A DNA stretch of 64,000 nt from Streptomyces sp. STR69. Lineage in GTDB: Bacteria; Actinomycetota; Actinomycetes; Streptomycetales; Streptomycetaceae. The stretch is from NCBI RefSeq assembly GCF_024519455.1, contig NZ_JALJRY010000024.1:62001-126000 (forward strand), in the 5' to 3' direction. The translations under genes were made by a program, and so were the position numbers. This document shows positions 25,475 through 35,951 of the stretch, piece by piece. How positions within the stretch are numbered: position 1 is the stretch's first letter; every line of letters begins with the position of its first letter. A model generated the notes under the pieces. That model was not told where the DNA came from and did no database searches. It was given only the letters and a program-made list of their open reading frames with translations.

Positions 25475-26186
25475 GGGACATCACCCTCTCCGCTGCCTGC
25501 CAGTGCTCGTCGGACACCCAGAGGCGGGCGAAGGCGCGGGCCGCCTCCTCCTCCGGGACGGCTCCGCTCATCACGCGCTTGATCTCCCGCGCCGGGTTGG
25601 TCGCCAGCGACCTGGCCAGGGTCCGCCAGCCCTCGGCGAACTCGGCCCGGGGCAGCACCAGATCGAGCAGCCCGACGCGCTGAGCCTCGGCCGCGCCGAG
25701 TACGGTCCCGGCACCGGCGAGCATCAACGCCCGTCCCTGGCCCACGAGTTGGGCCAGACGCTCGGCACCGCCCCACGCCGGCATGATGGCCAGGGCGACC
25801 TGGTTGAAGCCGATCCTGATGTCGTCGGCGGCAACCCGTATGTCGGCGGCCACCGCGACCTCGGCACCGCCGCCGAACGCGTGCCCGTTCAGCGCGGCGA
25901 TCACCGGTCCCGGGAAGTTCGCGATGCGATCGCAGATCCCCCGCATCCGCAGGGCCATGGCCATCGCGTCCTCCTCGGTCCGGATCGCACTGAGCTGCTT
26001 CAGGTCCCCGCCGGAGACGAACGCCCGGTCGCCCGCGCCCGTGACGACCAGGGCCTTGGCGCCGGCAGCCGCGTCGAGCACCTTGTCGAGTTCGTCCATG
26101 GTGGTGGGGGCGATGGCGTTGCGGGCCTGTGGGCGGTCGATGGTGATGACCGCCAGGCCCTCGTCGAGTTCGAGATCTACGTCCAT
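25467..26186 (-). CDS. Enoyl-CoA hydratase/isomerase family protein
   Basis: A 239-residue crotonase-fold protein. Oxyanion motifs are DRAFVSGGDLKQ and GHAFGGGAEVAVAAD, the latter retaining the first catalytic glutamate position. The second region reads NQVALAIMPAWGGAERL, without the usual glutamate before the glycine loop, so the chemistry (hydration, isomerisation, decarboxylation or ring hydrolysis) is open. It lies four bases after the reductase gene on the minus strand. Confidence 0.88.
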   Translation of the reverse strand: MDVDLELDEGLAVITIDRPQARNAIAPTTMDELDKVLDAAAGAKALVVTGAGDRAFVSGGDLKQLSAIRTEEDAMAMALRMRGICDRIANFPGPVIAALNGHAFGGGAEVAVAADIRVAADDIRIGFNQVALAIMPAWGGAERLAQLVGQGRALMLAGAGTVLGAAEAQRVGLLDLVLPRAEFAEGWRTLARSLATNPAREIKRVMSGAVPEEEAARAFARLWVSDEHWQAAERVMSRG

Positions 26187-26190
26187 GGCC

Positions 26191-27219
26191 TCAGTCCTCG
26201 TATACGACAGTGACGTGCGGAGTGCTCGGCTCGCCCTGGCAGGTCAGGACCCAGCCCTCGGCGATTTCGTCCTCGTCGAGCGCGTTGTTGACCCGCATCT
26301 TGGCCTCGCCTTCGGTGACTTGGGCGATGCAGGTGGCACAGTTGCCCGCCTCGCAGGAGAACGGCGGGGCCAGACCCGCCCGACGCGCGCTCTCCAGAAA
26401 CGTCTCGCCGGAACGCTGCGCGAGCGTGTGCCGCCTGCCGGAGAGCACGAGCGTGAGGGTGCCCTCGTGCTCAGGAGTGTCGTCTTCGGGAGTGTTCGCG
26501 GGTGGTGGATCGGTGGCCTGCGCGAACCGCTCGATGAAGATCCGCTCCGGGGCGACGCCATGGGCGAGAAGCGCGTTCTCGACCAGCTCCATGAAGGGCG
26601 CGGGCCCGCAGAGGTAGAAATCCGCGTCCGTGTCGCCGCCGGCGAACTCCCGTACCTGGTCCGCCGTGACGAAGCCCTCCCAGTCGTCGAGGTGGTGCCG
26701 GATCTCGAACCGTCCGGGGTACCGCTGCGCCAACTCGCCCAGTGCGGAGCCGAAGATGACGGCGCCCGCGTCCCGGTCGGCGGACAGCACCCGCACCGTG
26801 CGACCGGTGCCGGCCAGCGCGGACTTGGCGAGCGACAGGACCGGAGTGATCCCGCTGCCCCCGCAGAACGCCACCACCGGAGCGGTGAACTCGTGGGCGG
26901 AGGCCGCCTCGCCGCCCTCCCGCAGACAGAACACCCCTGCGGGCAGCGTGGTTTCGAGGACGTCGCCGGGGGCCAGATGGTCGTGCATCCAGTTGGACAC
27001 CAGACCGCCCGGAACCCGCTTCACCGTCGTCATCAACTCGGCGTCCGTCTCCGGCGAACTGGACATCGAATAACTGCGCAGCGTGCCGCAGGCCTTGATC
27101 GTCACGAACTGGCCCGCCCGGTACGGGAAGGGCGCGTCGAGTACGTACGTCCGGGTGTCGGGCGTCTCCTGGATGATCCGGGTGATCCGGACCGGGTGGA
27201 ACCCGTGGTCTCGTCCCAT
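26191..27219 (-). CDS. Ferredoxin-NAD(P)H reductase with C-terminal [2Fe-2S] domain (KshB-like)
   Basis: A 342-residue three-domain electron-transfer protein. The FAD domain has RSYSMSSSP (about residues 49-57). The NAD(P) domain has GGSGITPVLS and FYLCGPAPFM. A C-terminal plant-type ferredoxin carries CEAGNCATC and a fourth Cys 29 residues later (LTCQGEP). This layout matches reductases of Rieske oxygenases such as 3-ketosteroid-9-alpha-hydroxylase reductase. The likely partner is the Rieske protein at 9227, which has the same operator type. The gene diverges from an acyl-CoA ligase over a 64-base region with a GAGAAT box. Confidence 0.93.
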   Translation of the reverse strand: MGRDHGFHPVRITRIIQETPDTRTYVLDAPFPYRAGQFVTIKACGTLRSYSMSSSPETDAELMTTVKRVPGGLVSNWMHDHLAPGDVLETTLPAGVFCLREGGEAASAHEFTAPVVAFCGGSGITPVLSLAKSALAGTGRTVRVLSADRDAGAVIFGSALGELAQRYPGRFEIRHHLDDWEGFVTADQVREFAGGDTDADFYLCGPAPFMELVENALLAHGVAPERIFIERFAQATDPPPANTPEDDTPEHEGTLTLVLSGRRHTLAQRSGETFLESARRAGLAPPFSCEAGNCATCIAQVTEGEAKMRVNNALDEDEIAEGWVLTCQGEPSTPHVTVVYED

Positions 27220-27245
27220 GTATGGAATTTACCTTCTCGCTCTGA

Positions 27246-27260
27246 GAGAGTGCAATTCTC
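27246..27260. promoter_or_regulatory. GAGAAT-N3-ATTCTC-type operator in a divergent promoter
   Basis: GAGAGT-GCA-ATTCTC, one mismatch, centred in the 64 bases between the reductase ATG (27219, minus) and the acyl-CoA ligase GTG (27284, plus). Binding here could control both transcripts. Confidence 0.6.
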
Positions 27261-27283
27261 AATGACGAGAGGAAGTTCCTGTC

Positions 27284-28820
<1,537 letters not shown>

Positions 28821-28822
<2 letters not shown>

Positions 28823-28835
28823 GAATAGGATTCTC
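28821..28835. promoter_or_regulatory. GAGAAT-N3-ATTCTC operator overlapping a stop codon
   Basis: GAGAAT-AGG-ATTCTC, perfect half-sites. Its first two bases are the last two of the ligase stop codon (TGA 28820-28822), and it ends 22 bases before the amidohydrolase ATG, just ahead of that gene's GAAGGAGG ribosome site. Confidence 0.7.
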
Positions 28836-28857
28836 GCAATCTGCGAAGGAGGATCTC

Positions 28858-30036
28858 ATGCCATCGCGTGTGCCGCCGTATCCGCTGTTCGACGCGGACA
28901 ACCACCTGTACGAGACCGAGGACGCGCTCACCCGGTACCTGCCCAAGCAGTACGCGAGCGCCATCCAGTACGTGCAGGTGAAGGGGCGTACGAAGATCGC
29001 CATCCGTGGTCAGATCAGCGACTACATCCCCAACCCCACGTTCGAGGTCGTCGCCCGCCCCGGCGCCTGGGAGGACTACTTCCGCGAGGGCAACCCGGAG
29101 GGCAAGTCCCACCGGGAGCTGTTCGGCGAGCCGATGCGGTCGATACCCGCGTTCCGCGAACCCGGGCCGCGCCTGGCCCTCATGGACGACCTGGGCATCC
29201 AGCAGACCTTGATGTTCCCCACGCTCGCCAGCCTCGTCGAGGAGCGGATGCGGGACGATCCGGAGCTGATCCATGTCGTCGTCCACGCCCTCAACCAATG
29301 GCTGCACGAGACCTGGCAGTTCAACTACAAGAACCGCATTTTCACCACCCCGGTGATCAGCCTGCCGATCCTGGACAAGGCGATCGCCGAACTGGAGTGG
29401 TGCCTGGAGCGCGGAGCACGGGCGATTCTCGTCCGGCCCGCACCCGTCCCCGGCTACGGCGGCTCGCGGTCGTTCGCGCTGCCGGAGTTCGACCCGTTCT
29501 GGAAGCGTGTCGAGGAGGCGGGCGTGCTGGTCGCCATGCACTCCTCCGACAGCGGCTACTCGCGCTACTCCAGCGACTGGGAGGGCAAGAGCCAGGAGAT
29601 GACGCCCTTCCAGGCGCAGGTCTTCCGGATGATGTCCGAGTGGCGCCCGGTCACCGACGCGGTGGCGTCCTGGGTCTGCCATGGAGCCCTGTTCCGCTTC
29701 CCGGAGCTCAAGGTCTCGGTCATCGAGAACGGCTCTTCGTGGCTGCTCCCGCTGCTCGACCAGCTGGCCAGCACCTACAAGAAGCAGCCGAAGGGCTTCC
29801 TGGGCGACCCGGTCGAAGAGGTCAGGAACCGCATCCACATCAGCCCGTTCTGGGAGGAGGACATGGCCGCCCTCTCCGAGGTCGTCGGCGTGGAGCGGGT
29901 CCTGTTCGGGTCCGACTACCCCCACCCCGAGGGACTGGCCGACCCGGTCTCCTACATCGACGCCATCCAGGGCATGAAGCAGGCCGACCAGGCCAAGATC
30001 ATGGGCGGCAACCTCGCCCGCCTGATCGGCGTATGA
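28858..30036 (+). CDS. Amidohydrolase, ACMSD-like (amidohydrolase_2) family
   Basis: A 392-residue TIM-barrel protein. It opens with LFDADNHLYE, the family position of the first metal ligands (DxD/N-H instead of HxH), and ends with FGSDYPHPEG, where the aspartate ligand sits. Intermediate histidines occur in VAMHSSDSG. Relatives are metal-dependent decarboxylases or C-C/C-N hydrolases; the substrate is probably a pathway acid or CoA ester. A second member lies at 49607. It is the first gene after an operator and is joined by ATGA to the next ligase. Confidence 0.88.
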   Translation: MPSRVPPYPLFDADNHLYETEDALTRYLPKQYASAIQYVQVKGRTKIAIRGQISDYIPNPTFEVVARPGAWEDYFREGNPEGKSHRELFGEPMRSIPAFREPGPRLALMDDLGIQQTLMFPTLASLVEERMRDDPELIHVVVHALNQWLHETWQFNYKNRIFTTPVISLPILDKAIAELEWCLERGARAILVRPAPVPGYGGSRSFALPEFDPFWKRVEEAGVLVAMHSSDSGYSRYSSDWEGKSQEMTPFQAQVFRMMSEWRPVTDAVASWVCHGALFRFPELKVSVIENGSSWLLPLLDQLASTYKKQPKGFLGDPVEEVRNRIHISPFWEEDMAALSEVVGVERVLFGSDYPHPEGLADPVSYIDAIQGMKQADQAKIMGGNLARLIGV

Positions 30037-31460
30037 CCTGGGAGAGCATCCCGCAGATGGTACTGAGCGCGGCCGACCGCTTCGGTGACGCCGAAGCCGT
30101 GGTGGACGGCCCGCTCCGCCTCACGTTCACCGAGCTGGTCGAGCGGGTGCGTGTGGCTGCGGGAGCGTTCGCGTCGGCCGGAGTGGAGCAGGGCGACCGG
30201 GTCGCGATCTGGGCGCCCAACTCCGCCGAGTGGATCGTCGCCGCCTTCGGTCTGATGACCGCGGGCGGTGTGGTCGTGCCCGTCAACACCCGCTTCAAGG
30301 CGGACGAGGCGCACGACATCATCGTGCGCAGCGGTGCGAAGGCCGTTCTCGTCCAGGAGGGCTTCCTCGGCCTGGACTTCAAGGCACCGCCCGGTGTGCC
30401 GGTCATCGACCTCAAGTCCGGCTTCCTGGCGAGCGGTTCACCCTTCGAGCGGAAGGTGACCGGCGACCAGGTCAGCGACATCGTCTTCACCTCCGGCACC
30501 ACCGGCCGGCCCAAGGGCGTGCTGATGACCCACGCCCAGACGCTCCGCCTGTACGCGGAGTGGTGCGACCTGGCCGGGGTCAGGGAGGGCGACCGCTATC
30601 TGATCGTCAACCCGTTCTTCCACATCTTCGGCTTCAAGGCGGGCATGGTCGCGTCGCTCATCCGCGGCATGACCATCCTGCCCGTGCCCGTCTTCGACGT
30701 GGACCACGTCCTCGAACTGGTCGAGCGCGAGCGGGTGACGGTCCTGCCCGGCCCGCCCACGCTCTACCACTCCCTGCTCACCGACCGAGGCTCAAGGGAC
30801 CTGTCCTCGCTGCGAGTTGCGGTGACAGGGGCCGCCGACATCCCCGTCGAACTGATCCGCCGGGTGATGACCGAACTGCCCTTCACCTCGATCATGACGG
30901 GCTACGGCCTGACCGAGGCGGGTACCGCCACCGCCACCCGCCCCGGCGACTCCTTCGAGGACGTCGCCACCACTGTCGGCACCCCGTGCGACGGCGTCGA
31001 GGTCCGGATCGCGGACGACGGCGAGGTACTGGTCCGCGGCTACAGCGTGATGCGCGGCTACTTCAACGACCCCGAGGCGACCGCCGAAGCCATCGACGAG
31101 GACGGCTGGTTGCACACCGGGGACCTCGGCACGCTCGACGAGCGCGGCTATCTGAGAATCGTCGGCCGCAAGAAGGACATGTTCATCGTCGGCGGCTTCA
31201 ACGCCTACCCGGCCGAGATCGAGGGCTTCCTGATGGAACACCCGGCGGTCGCCCAGGCCGCGGTGATCGGCGTCCCCGACGAACGGATGGGGCAGGTCGG
31301 AAAGGCCTTCGTCGTCCTGCGGGAACCGCTGACCGCCGACGAGTTGATCGAGTGGAGCCGGCTCCGGATGGCCGGGTTCAAGGTGCCCCGGTCCGTGGAG
31401 TTCCTGACGGAACTGCCGCTGAACGCCACCGGAAAGGTGATGAAGGACCTCCTGCGATGA
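30033..31460 (+). CDS. Acyl-CoA ligase (AMP-forming), FadD3-like
   Basis: A 475-residue ligase. Motifs: FTSGTTGRPKGVLMTH, NPFFHIFGFKAGMVAS, YGLTEAG, HTGDLGTLDERGYLRIVGRK and the catalytic lysine in NATGKVMK. The FFHxFGxKAG stretch and overall pattern resemble FadD3, which activates the indanedione propionate from steroid rings, though that is only a family resemblance judged by eye. A related protein lies at 60137. ATG overlaps the amidohydrolase stop (ATGA), and the next start overlaps its own stop, so the operon is tightly coupled to the mutase. Confidence 0.92.
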   Translation: MTWESIPQMVLSAADRFGDAEAVVDGPLRLTFTELVERVRVAAGAFASAGVEQGDRVAIWAPNSAEWIVAAFGLMTAGGVVVPVNTRFKADEAHDIIVRSGAKAVLVQEGFLGLDFKAPPGVPVIDLKSGFLASGSPFERKVTGDQVSDIVFTSGTTGRPKGVLMTHAQTLRLYAEWCDLAGVREGDRYLIVNPFFHIFGFKAGMVASLIRGMTILPVPVFDVDHVLELVERERVTVLPGPPTLYHSLLTDRGSRDLSSLRVAVTGAADIPVELIRRVMTELPFTSIMTGYGLTEAGTATATRPGDSFEDVATTVGTPCDGVEVRIADDGEVLVRGYSVMRGYFNDPEATAEAIDEDGWLHTGDLGTLDERGYLRIVGRKKDMFIVGGFNAYPAEIEGFLMEHPAVAQAAVIGVPDERMGQVGKAFVVLREPLTADELIEWSRLRMAGFKVPRSVEFLTELPLNATGKVMKDLLR

Positions 31461-33058
31461 CGCCTCCCACACCGCCCCAGGGCGACGACCCTGTCCGGAC
31501 CGCGTCCGGCCTGCCCCTCAAACCGGTCTACGGTCCCGACGACGTCAAGGCCGATCCGCCCGCGCCGGGCAACTTCCCCTTCACGCGCGGCAATTACGCC
31601 ACCGGCTACCGGGGGCGGCTGTGGACACTGCGCCAGTACTCCGGCTTCGGCACCGCCGAATCGTCCAACCGCCGCTACCACTACCTCCTCCAACAGGGCG
31701 GCACCGGACTGTCGGTGGCGCTCGACCTGCCCACCCAGTGCGGCTACGACTCCGACGACCCCGAAGTCGGCGAGGAGGTCGGCCGGGTGGGCGTCGCCGT
31801 CGACACGCTCGCCGACGCCGAAGTCCTCTTCGAGGGCATCCCGTTGGACCGGATCAGCACCAGCTTCACCATCAACGGCACGGCGGCGATCCTGCTCGCC
31901 TTCTACGTCGCCGCCGCCGAACGGGCGGGCGTGCCTCGGGCGAAACTCACCGGAACGATCCAGAACGACATCCTCAAGGAGTACGCCTCCAGGGGCACTT
32001 GGATCTGGCCGGCCGAACCGTCCCTCCGACTCATCGCCGACACCATCGAGTTCTGCGCGACCGAGGTGCCGCGCTTCAACGCGATCTCCGTCGCCGGCTC
32101 GCACTTCCGCGACGCCGGCGCCAACGCCGTCCAGGAGATGGCGTTCACCCTCGCCGACGGGGTCACCTACTGCGACACGGTGCTCGCCCGGGGCCGTATG
32201 ACGATCGATCAGTTCGCCCCGCAGGTCTCCTTCTTCTTCTACACGCACGGCGACTTCTTCGAGGAGATCGCCAAGTACCGTGCCGGACGCAGGCGTTGGG
32301 CGACCATCGTGCGCGAGCGGTACGGCGCGGACAGTGACAAGGCGGCCATGTTCCGCTTCGGCTGTGTCGCCGGAGGCGCCTCCCTCTATGCACCCCAGGC
32401 GCAGAACAACACCGTCCGGGTCGCCTATGAGGCACTCGCCTCGGTGCTCGGCGGCGTCCAGTCGATGTTCACGGCCGCCTGGGACGAGCCGTTCGCCCTG
32501 CCCAGCGAGGAGTCGGCGACGCTCGCGCTGCGCACGCAGCAGATTCTCGCCCATGAGACGGGCGTTGCCAGAGTCGCGGACCCGCTCGGCGGCTCGTACT
32601 TCGTCGAGGCCCTCACCGATGCCACCGAAGCGCGCATCGTCGAGATCATGGAGGACCTGGAACGCTACGGCGGCATGGTCCGGGCCATCGAGGACGGCTA
32701 TCTGCAGACCCTCATCGCCGACGAGGCCTACCAGTTGCACCGCGAGGTCGAGGCCGGTACCCGGCCGGTGGTCGGCGTCAACCGCTTCGTCTCCGACGAA
32801 CCACCGCCCGACCTCGCCACGTACGAACTCGACGCGGAGGGCCGTGACCGGCAGCTGAAACGGCTCGCCGACGTCAAGGCCACCCGCGACGCAACCCTCG
32901 TACGGCAACGCCTCGCCGAACTGGCCCGCGCCGCGGCAGGTACCGACAACCTCATGCCCATCCTGATCGACTGCGCCAACGCCTACTGCACGGTCGGCGA
33001 GATGGTGGCCGCGCTCAAGGCGGTCTGGGGCGAGTTCCAGCAGCCGGTGGTGTTCTGA
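31457..33058 (+). CDS. B12-dependent acyl-CoA mutase, large (catalytic) subunit, divergent active site
   Basis: A 533-residue methylmalonyl-CoA-mutase-type barrel without its own B12 domain, as in isobutyryl-CoA-type split mutases. It moves an acyl-CoA carbonyl between adjacent carbons by a radical route. RLWTLRQYSGFGTAE gives Tyr61 and the later Arg179 (in ASRGTWIWP), both as in methylmalonyl-CoA mutase. The normally conserved GYH loop is GSH (Ser215-His216), TYIFP is TWIWP, and the HTN(S/A)xDEAL loop reads FTAAWDEPF. These changes point to a different substrate. Overlaps ATGA upstream and TGATG downstream. Confidence 0.92.
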   Translation: MTPPTPPQGDDPVRTASGLPLKPVYGPDDVKADPPAPGNFPFTRGNYATGYRGRLWTLRQYSGFGTAESSNRRYHYLLQQGGTGLSVALDLPTQCGYDSDDPEVGEEVGRVGVAVDTLADAEVLFEGIPLDRISTSFTINGTAAILLAFYVAAAERAGVPRAKLTGTIQNDILKEYASRGTWIWPAEPSLRLIADTIEFCATEVPRFNAISVAGSHFRDAGANAVQEMAFTLADGVTYCDTVLARGRMTIDQFAPQVSFFFYTHGDFFEEIAKYRAGRRRWATIVRERYGADSDKAAMFRFGCVAGGASLYAPQAQNNTVRVAYEALASVLGGVQSMFTAAWDEPFALPSEESATLALRTQQILAHETGVARVADPLGGSYFVEALTDATEARIVEIMEDLERYGGMVRAIEDGYLQTLIADEAYQLHREVEAGTRPVVGVNRFVSDEPPPDLATYELDAEGRDRQLKRLADVKATRDATLVRQRLAELARAAAGTDNLMPILIDCANAYCTVGEMVAALKAVWGEFQQPVVF

Positions 33059-33456
33059 TGAACTCCCGTGTACTGGTCGCCAAACCGGGTCTCGACGGGC
33101 ACGACCGCGGAGCCAAGATCGTCGCGCGGACACTGCGCGACGCGGGCTTCGAGGTGATCTTCACCGGGATCCGGCAGCGCGTCGACGACATCGTGGCCGT
33201 CGCCGTCCAGGAGGACGTGGCCGTCGTCGGCCTCAGCATTCTCTCCGGCGCACATCTCGCTCTCACCACCCGCGTGATCGAGGCGCTGCGCGCCACGGGT
33301 GCCGAGGACATCGCCGTCGTGGTGGGCGGCACCATCCCACCGGTCGACGTACCGAAACTCCTCACGGCCGGAGCCGCCGCGGTCTTCCCCACGGGCACAC
33401 CGCTCGACGCCCTCGTCACCAGGATGCGCGCCCTGACATCCGTCACCTCGCCATGA
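33058..33456 (+). CDS. B12-binding small subunit of the acyl-CoA mutase
   Basis: A 132-residue cobalamin-binding domain. KPGLDGHDRGAK carries the cobalt-coordinating His15 (DxHxxG), with GLSILSGAH and VVGGTIPPVD as the other cofactor contacts. Translation starts one base into the stop of the large subunit, so a 1:1 split mutase is expected. The usual G-protein chaperone (MeaI/MeaB type) is not in the window. Confidence 0.94.
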   Translation: MNSRVLVAKPGLDGHDRGAKIVARTLRDAGFEVIFTGIRQRVDDIVAVAVQEDVAVVGLSILSGAHLALTTRVIEALRATGAEDIAVVVGGTIPPVDVPKLLTAGAAAVFPTGTPLDALVTRMRALTSVTSP

Positions 33457-33487
33457 CCCGGCAGCAACCCGAAAACCTGGAGGCAGC

Positions 33488-34444
33488 GTGCGCATCGGAG
33501 TGATGATCGGGCCCGAGCGCGGGGACTCGGTCCGCAAGGTCACGCGCATGATCGACGACGTGACATGGGCCGAGAAGGCCGGCTTCGACACCGTGTGGGT
33601 GCCGCAGATCCCGACCGACTTCGACGCCCTCACCGCGATCGCGCTCATGGGCGCGCGGACCGAGCGGATCGAACTGGGCACCGCTGTCGTGCCGTTGCAG
33701 GCCCAGCACCCCATCGCCCTTGCCCGGCAAGCCATTTCGGCCCAGGCCGCCACCGGCGGACGTCTCGCGCTGGGCCTCGGCCCGTCCCACCACTGGATCA
33801 TCCGGGACATGCTCGGGCTGCCCTACGAGAAACCTGCCGCGCTCACCCGCGACCATCTGGACGTCCTGGACGCCGCGTTCGCCGGAACGGGCGCTGTCGA
33901 TGTCGAGAACGACACTTTCACCGTCCACAACCCACTCACCCTCACCCCCGTCTCCCGGCTCCCGGTCCTGATCGCGGCCCTCGGCCCGGTCATGCTGCGC
34001 CTCGCCGGGGAACGGGCCGACGGAACCGTGCTGTGGATGGCCGACGAACGCGCGGTCGCCGAACATGTCGTGCCCCGCATCACCAAGGCCGCCGAGAGCG
34101 CCGGACGCCCGGCACCCCGGATCGTCGCGGGCATCCCGGTCTGCCTGTGCGCACCCGACCGCGTCGACGAGGCACGCGAGCGCGCCAACCGCATCCTCGG
34201 CGAGGCCGAGATCTCGCCCAACTACCAACGCCTGCTGGACTACGGCGACGCCCGCGACGTCGGCGACCTGTGCGCGGCCGGTGACGAGAACGCGATTGCC
34301 GCCCGCTTCAAACGGTTCGCGGACGCTGGGGTGACCGACCTGTCCGTACGGCTGTTGCCCATCGGCGACAACCGCGACGAGCTGGTCGCCTCCAAGTACC
34401 GCACCCGCGACATGCTCGCCACCCTCGCCGCGGACCTGCGATGA
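33488..34444 (+). CDS. LLM-class (luciferase-like, probably F420-dependent) oxidoreductase
   Basis: A 318-residue TIM-barrel oxidoreductase. MRIGVMIGPERGDSV, AEKAGFDTVWVPQ, RIELGTAVVPLQAQHP and LALGLGPSHHWIIRDMLG are standard landmarks of the F420-type LLM family. F420 rather than FMN is inferred from actinobacterial relatives. It would reduce or oxidise a pathway ketone or double bond. GTG start with GGAGG upstream; joined by ATGA to the next CoA transferase. Its place directly after the mutase genes suggests it acts on the mutase substrate or product. Confidence 0.9.
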   Translation: MRIGVMIGPERGDSVRKVTRMIDDVTWAEKAGFDTVWVPQIPTDFDALTAIALMGARTERIELGTAVVPLQAQHPIALARQAISAQAATGGRLALGLGPSHHWIIRDMLGLPYEKPAALTRDHLDVLDAAFAGTGAVDVENDTFTVHNPLTLTPVSRLPVLIAALGPVMLRLAGERADGTVLWMADERAVAEHVVPRITKAAESAGRPAPRIVAGIPVCLCAPDRVDEARERANRILGEAEISPNYQRLLDYGDARDVGDLCAAGDENAIAARFKRFADAGVTDLSVRLLPIGDNRDELVASKYRTRDMLATLAADLR

Positions 34445-35499
34445 CCGCCGGACCGCTGGACGGCATCCGCGTCCTGGAGGTCGGCCACATGCTGGCCGGC
34501 CCCTACGCCACGATGATGCTCGCCGACCTCGGCGCCGAGGTCACCAAGATCGAGCCGCCCGGCGGGGACATCTCGCGCCAGGTGAGCGACGCCTACTTCG
34601 CCAGCCTCAACCGCGGCAAACGCAGCGTCCGCCTCGACCTCACGACCGCCGACGGACAGACCGGACTCGGTGAACTCGTCGCAGACGCCCATGCGTTGCT
34701 CGTCAACCTCAAGCCGTCGGCGATCCACCGGCTGGGGCTGACGTACGACACGCTGCGGAAGTGGAACGAGCGGATCGTGTGCGTCGCGCTCACCGGATAC
34801 GGACTGGCTGCGGGCGACGAACCCGCCTTCGACTACGTGGTCCAGGCGGCCACCGGCGTCGCCGCCCTCACCGGCGACCCGGACGGTCCGCCGACCCTGC
34901 CCGGATACTCCTCCGCCGACAACTCCTCAGGTCTGACAGCCGCGTTGGGACTCCTCGCCCACATCGTCTCCGGTCGCGGCGGCCAAGTAGAGGTATCGCT
35001 ACGGGACGTGATGCTGTCCCAGCTCAACTACCGTGCCTCGGCTTACCTCAACGAAGGCGTCGAGCCCCGCCGACTGCCGCTCGGCGCGCACTCCTTCTAC
35101 GTACCGGCCCAGCTCTTCCCCACGTCCGAGGGCTACTTGGCGCTCTTCATCACCCACGACGGATTCTGGAAGTCCTTCGCCACCGAGGCCGGCCTCAAGG
35201 GATTCCCCACCATGGCCGAACGAGCGGAGCGCCGGGAGGAAGTACTCGCCGCCGTCACGGACGCCCTGGCCGGCGACACCGCCGCGTCCTGGGAGGCACG
35301 GCTGCGTCCCCTCGGGGTGCCGGCCGCCGCCGTACGGACACTGCCGCAGGCGCTGGCGGCCACCCCGGAGGCCGTGGTGACGGCCGGGGACTTCCTACTG
35401 GTCCGCAGCCCCGTCAGGGTGGCCGGATACGAGCCCGACTACGGGCCGCCGCCCCGCCTCGGGGAGCATGACGCTTCCGGAGCGGTGGTGGAGTCGTGA
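34441..35499 (+). CDS. Family III (CaiB/BaiF) CoA transferase
   Basis: A 352-residue CoA transferase, a little shorter than the 400-residue members. PLDGIRVLEVGHMLAGPYAT, EVTKIEPPGGD, LNRGKRSVRLDL and FDYVVQAATGVAALTG are seen; the last holds the expected catalytic aspartate (about residue 131). Starts overlap on both sides (ATGA with the LLM gene, GTGA with the VOC gene). It probably exchanges CoA between an acid released in the pathway and a CoA donor. Confidence 0.92.
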   Translation: MTAGPLDGIRVLEVGHMLAGPYATMMLADLGAEVTKIEPPGGDISRQVSDAYFASLNRGKRSVRLDLTTADGQTGLGELVADAHALLVNLKPSAIHRLGLTYDTLRKWNERIVCVALTGYGLAAGDEPAFDYVVQAATGVAALTGDPDGPPTLPGYSSADNSSGLTAALGLLAHIVSGRGGQVEVSLRDVMLSQLNYRASAYLNEGVEPRRLPLGAHSFYVPAQLFPTSEGYLALFITHDGFWKSFATEAGLKGFPTMAERAERREEVLAAVTDALAGDTAASWEARLRPLGVPAAAVRTLPQALAATPEAVVTAGDFLLVRSPVRVAGYEPDYGPPPRLGEHDASGAVVES

Positions 35500-35951
35500 G
35501 GGCCGAGGACCAGTTCCATCTCGGGCTTGTCGTCGAGGACTTCGAAGCGACCCTGGCCGAGCTCTCGGGCGCGTTCGGGTACGAGTGGTGCGCCGAGATC
35601 GGGGGAGCGGTTCCGCTGACCCTGCCGACCGGAAACGCCGTTCTCGACATCAGCTGCGCCTACTCCCGGACACTCCCTCGCCTGGAGATCATCCGCCGGA
35701 TACCGGGCACCCTGTGGGAACCGGCGGCCGGCGGGGGAGTGCACCACGTCGGCTACTGGTCCGACGACGTCGCCGCCGACGCCGCCGAACTCACCCGGCA
35801 GGGCTTCGTGACCGAGGCACGCCGGGCCGGCTCCGGGGGCGCGCCCTTCGCCTTCCTGCGCGGTCCGAGCGGTCTGCTCGTGGAACTCGTGGACCGGGTG
35901 GCGCGGCCGGGACTGGAGAAGTACTGGAGCCACACAGGAGGGACCGCATGA
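35496..35951 (+). CDS. VOC (glyoxalase/epimerase-fold) protein
   Basis: A 151-residue vicinal-oxygen-chelate protein with two beta-alpha-beta-beta-beta halves: FHLGLVVEDFEATLAEL and GVHHVGYWSDDVAADAAEL, ending LLVELVDRV. Histidines and the final glutamate fit the metal ligands of methylmalonyl-CoA epimerase. Being in one operon with an acyl-CoA mutase, an epimerase for the mutase substrate or product is the best guess; a lactoylglutathione lyase or dioxygenase role is less likely. Confidence 0.85.
   Translation: MRAEDQFHLGLVVEDFEATLAELSGAFGYEWCAEIGGAVPLTLPTGNAVLDISCAYSRTLPRLEIIRRIPGTLWEPAAGGGVHHVGYWSDDVAADAAELTRQGFVTEARRAGSGGAPFAFLRGPSGLLVELVDRVARPGLEKYWSHTGGTA

Noticed and set aside
31457..33456. 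Ordinary methylmalonyl-CoA mutase for propionate metabolism
   Set aside because: The conserved Tyr beside the active-site His and several loop residues differ, the genes are embedded in a catabolic operon, and no mutase chaperone gene is nearby.
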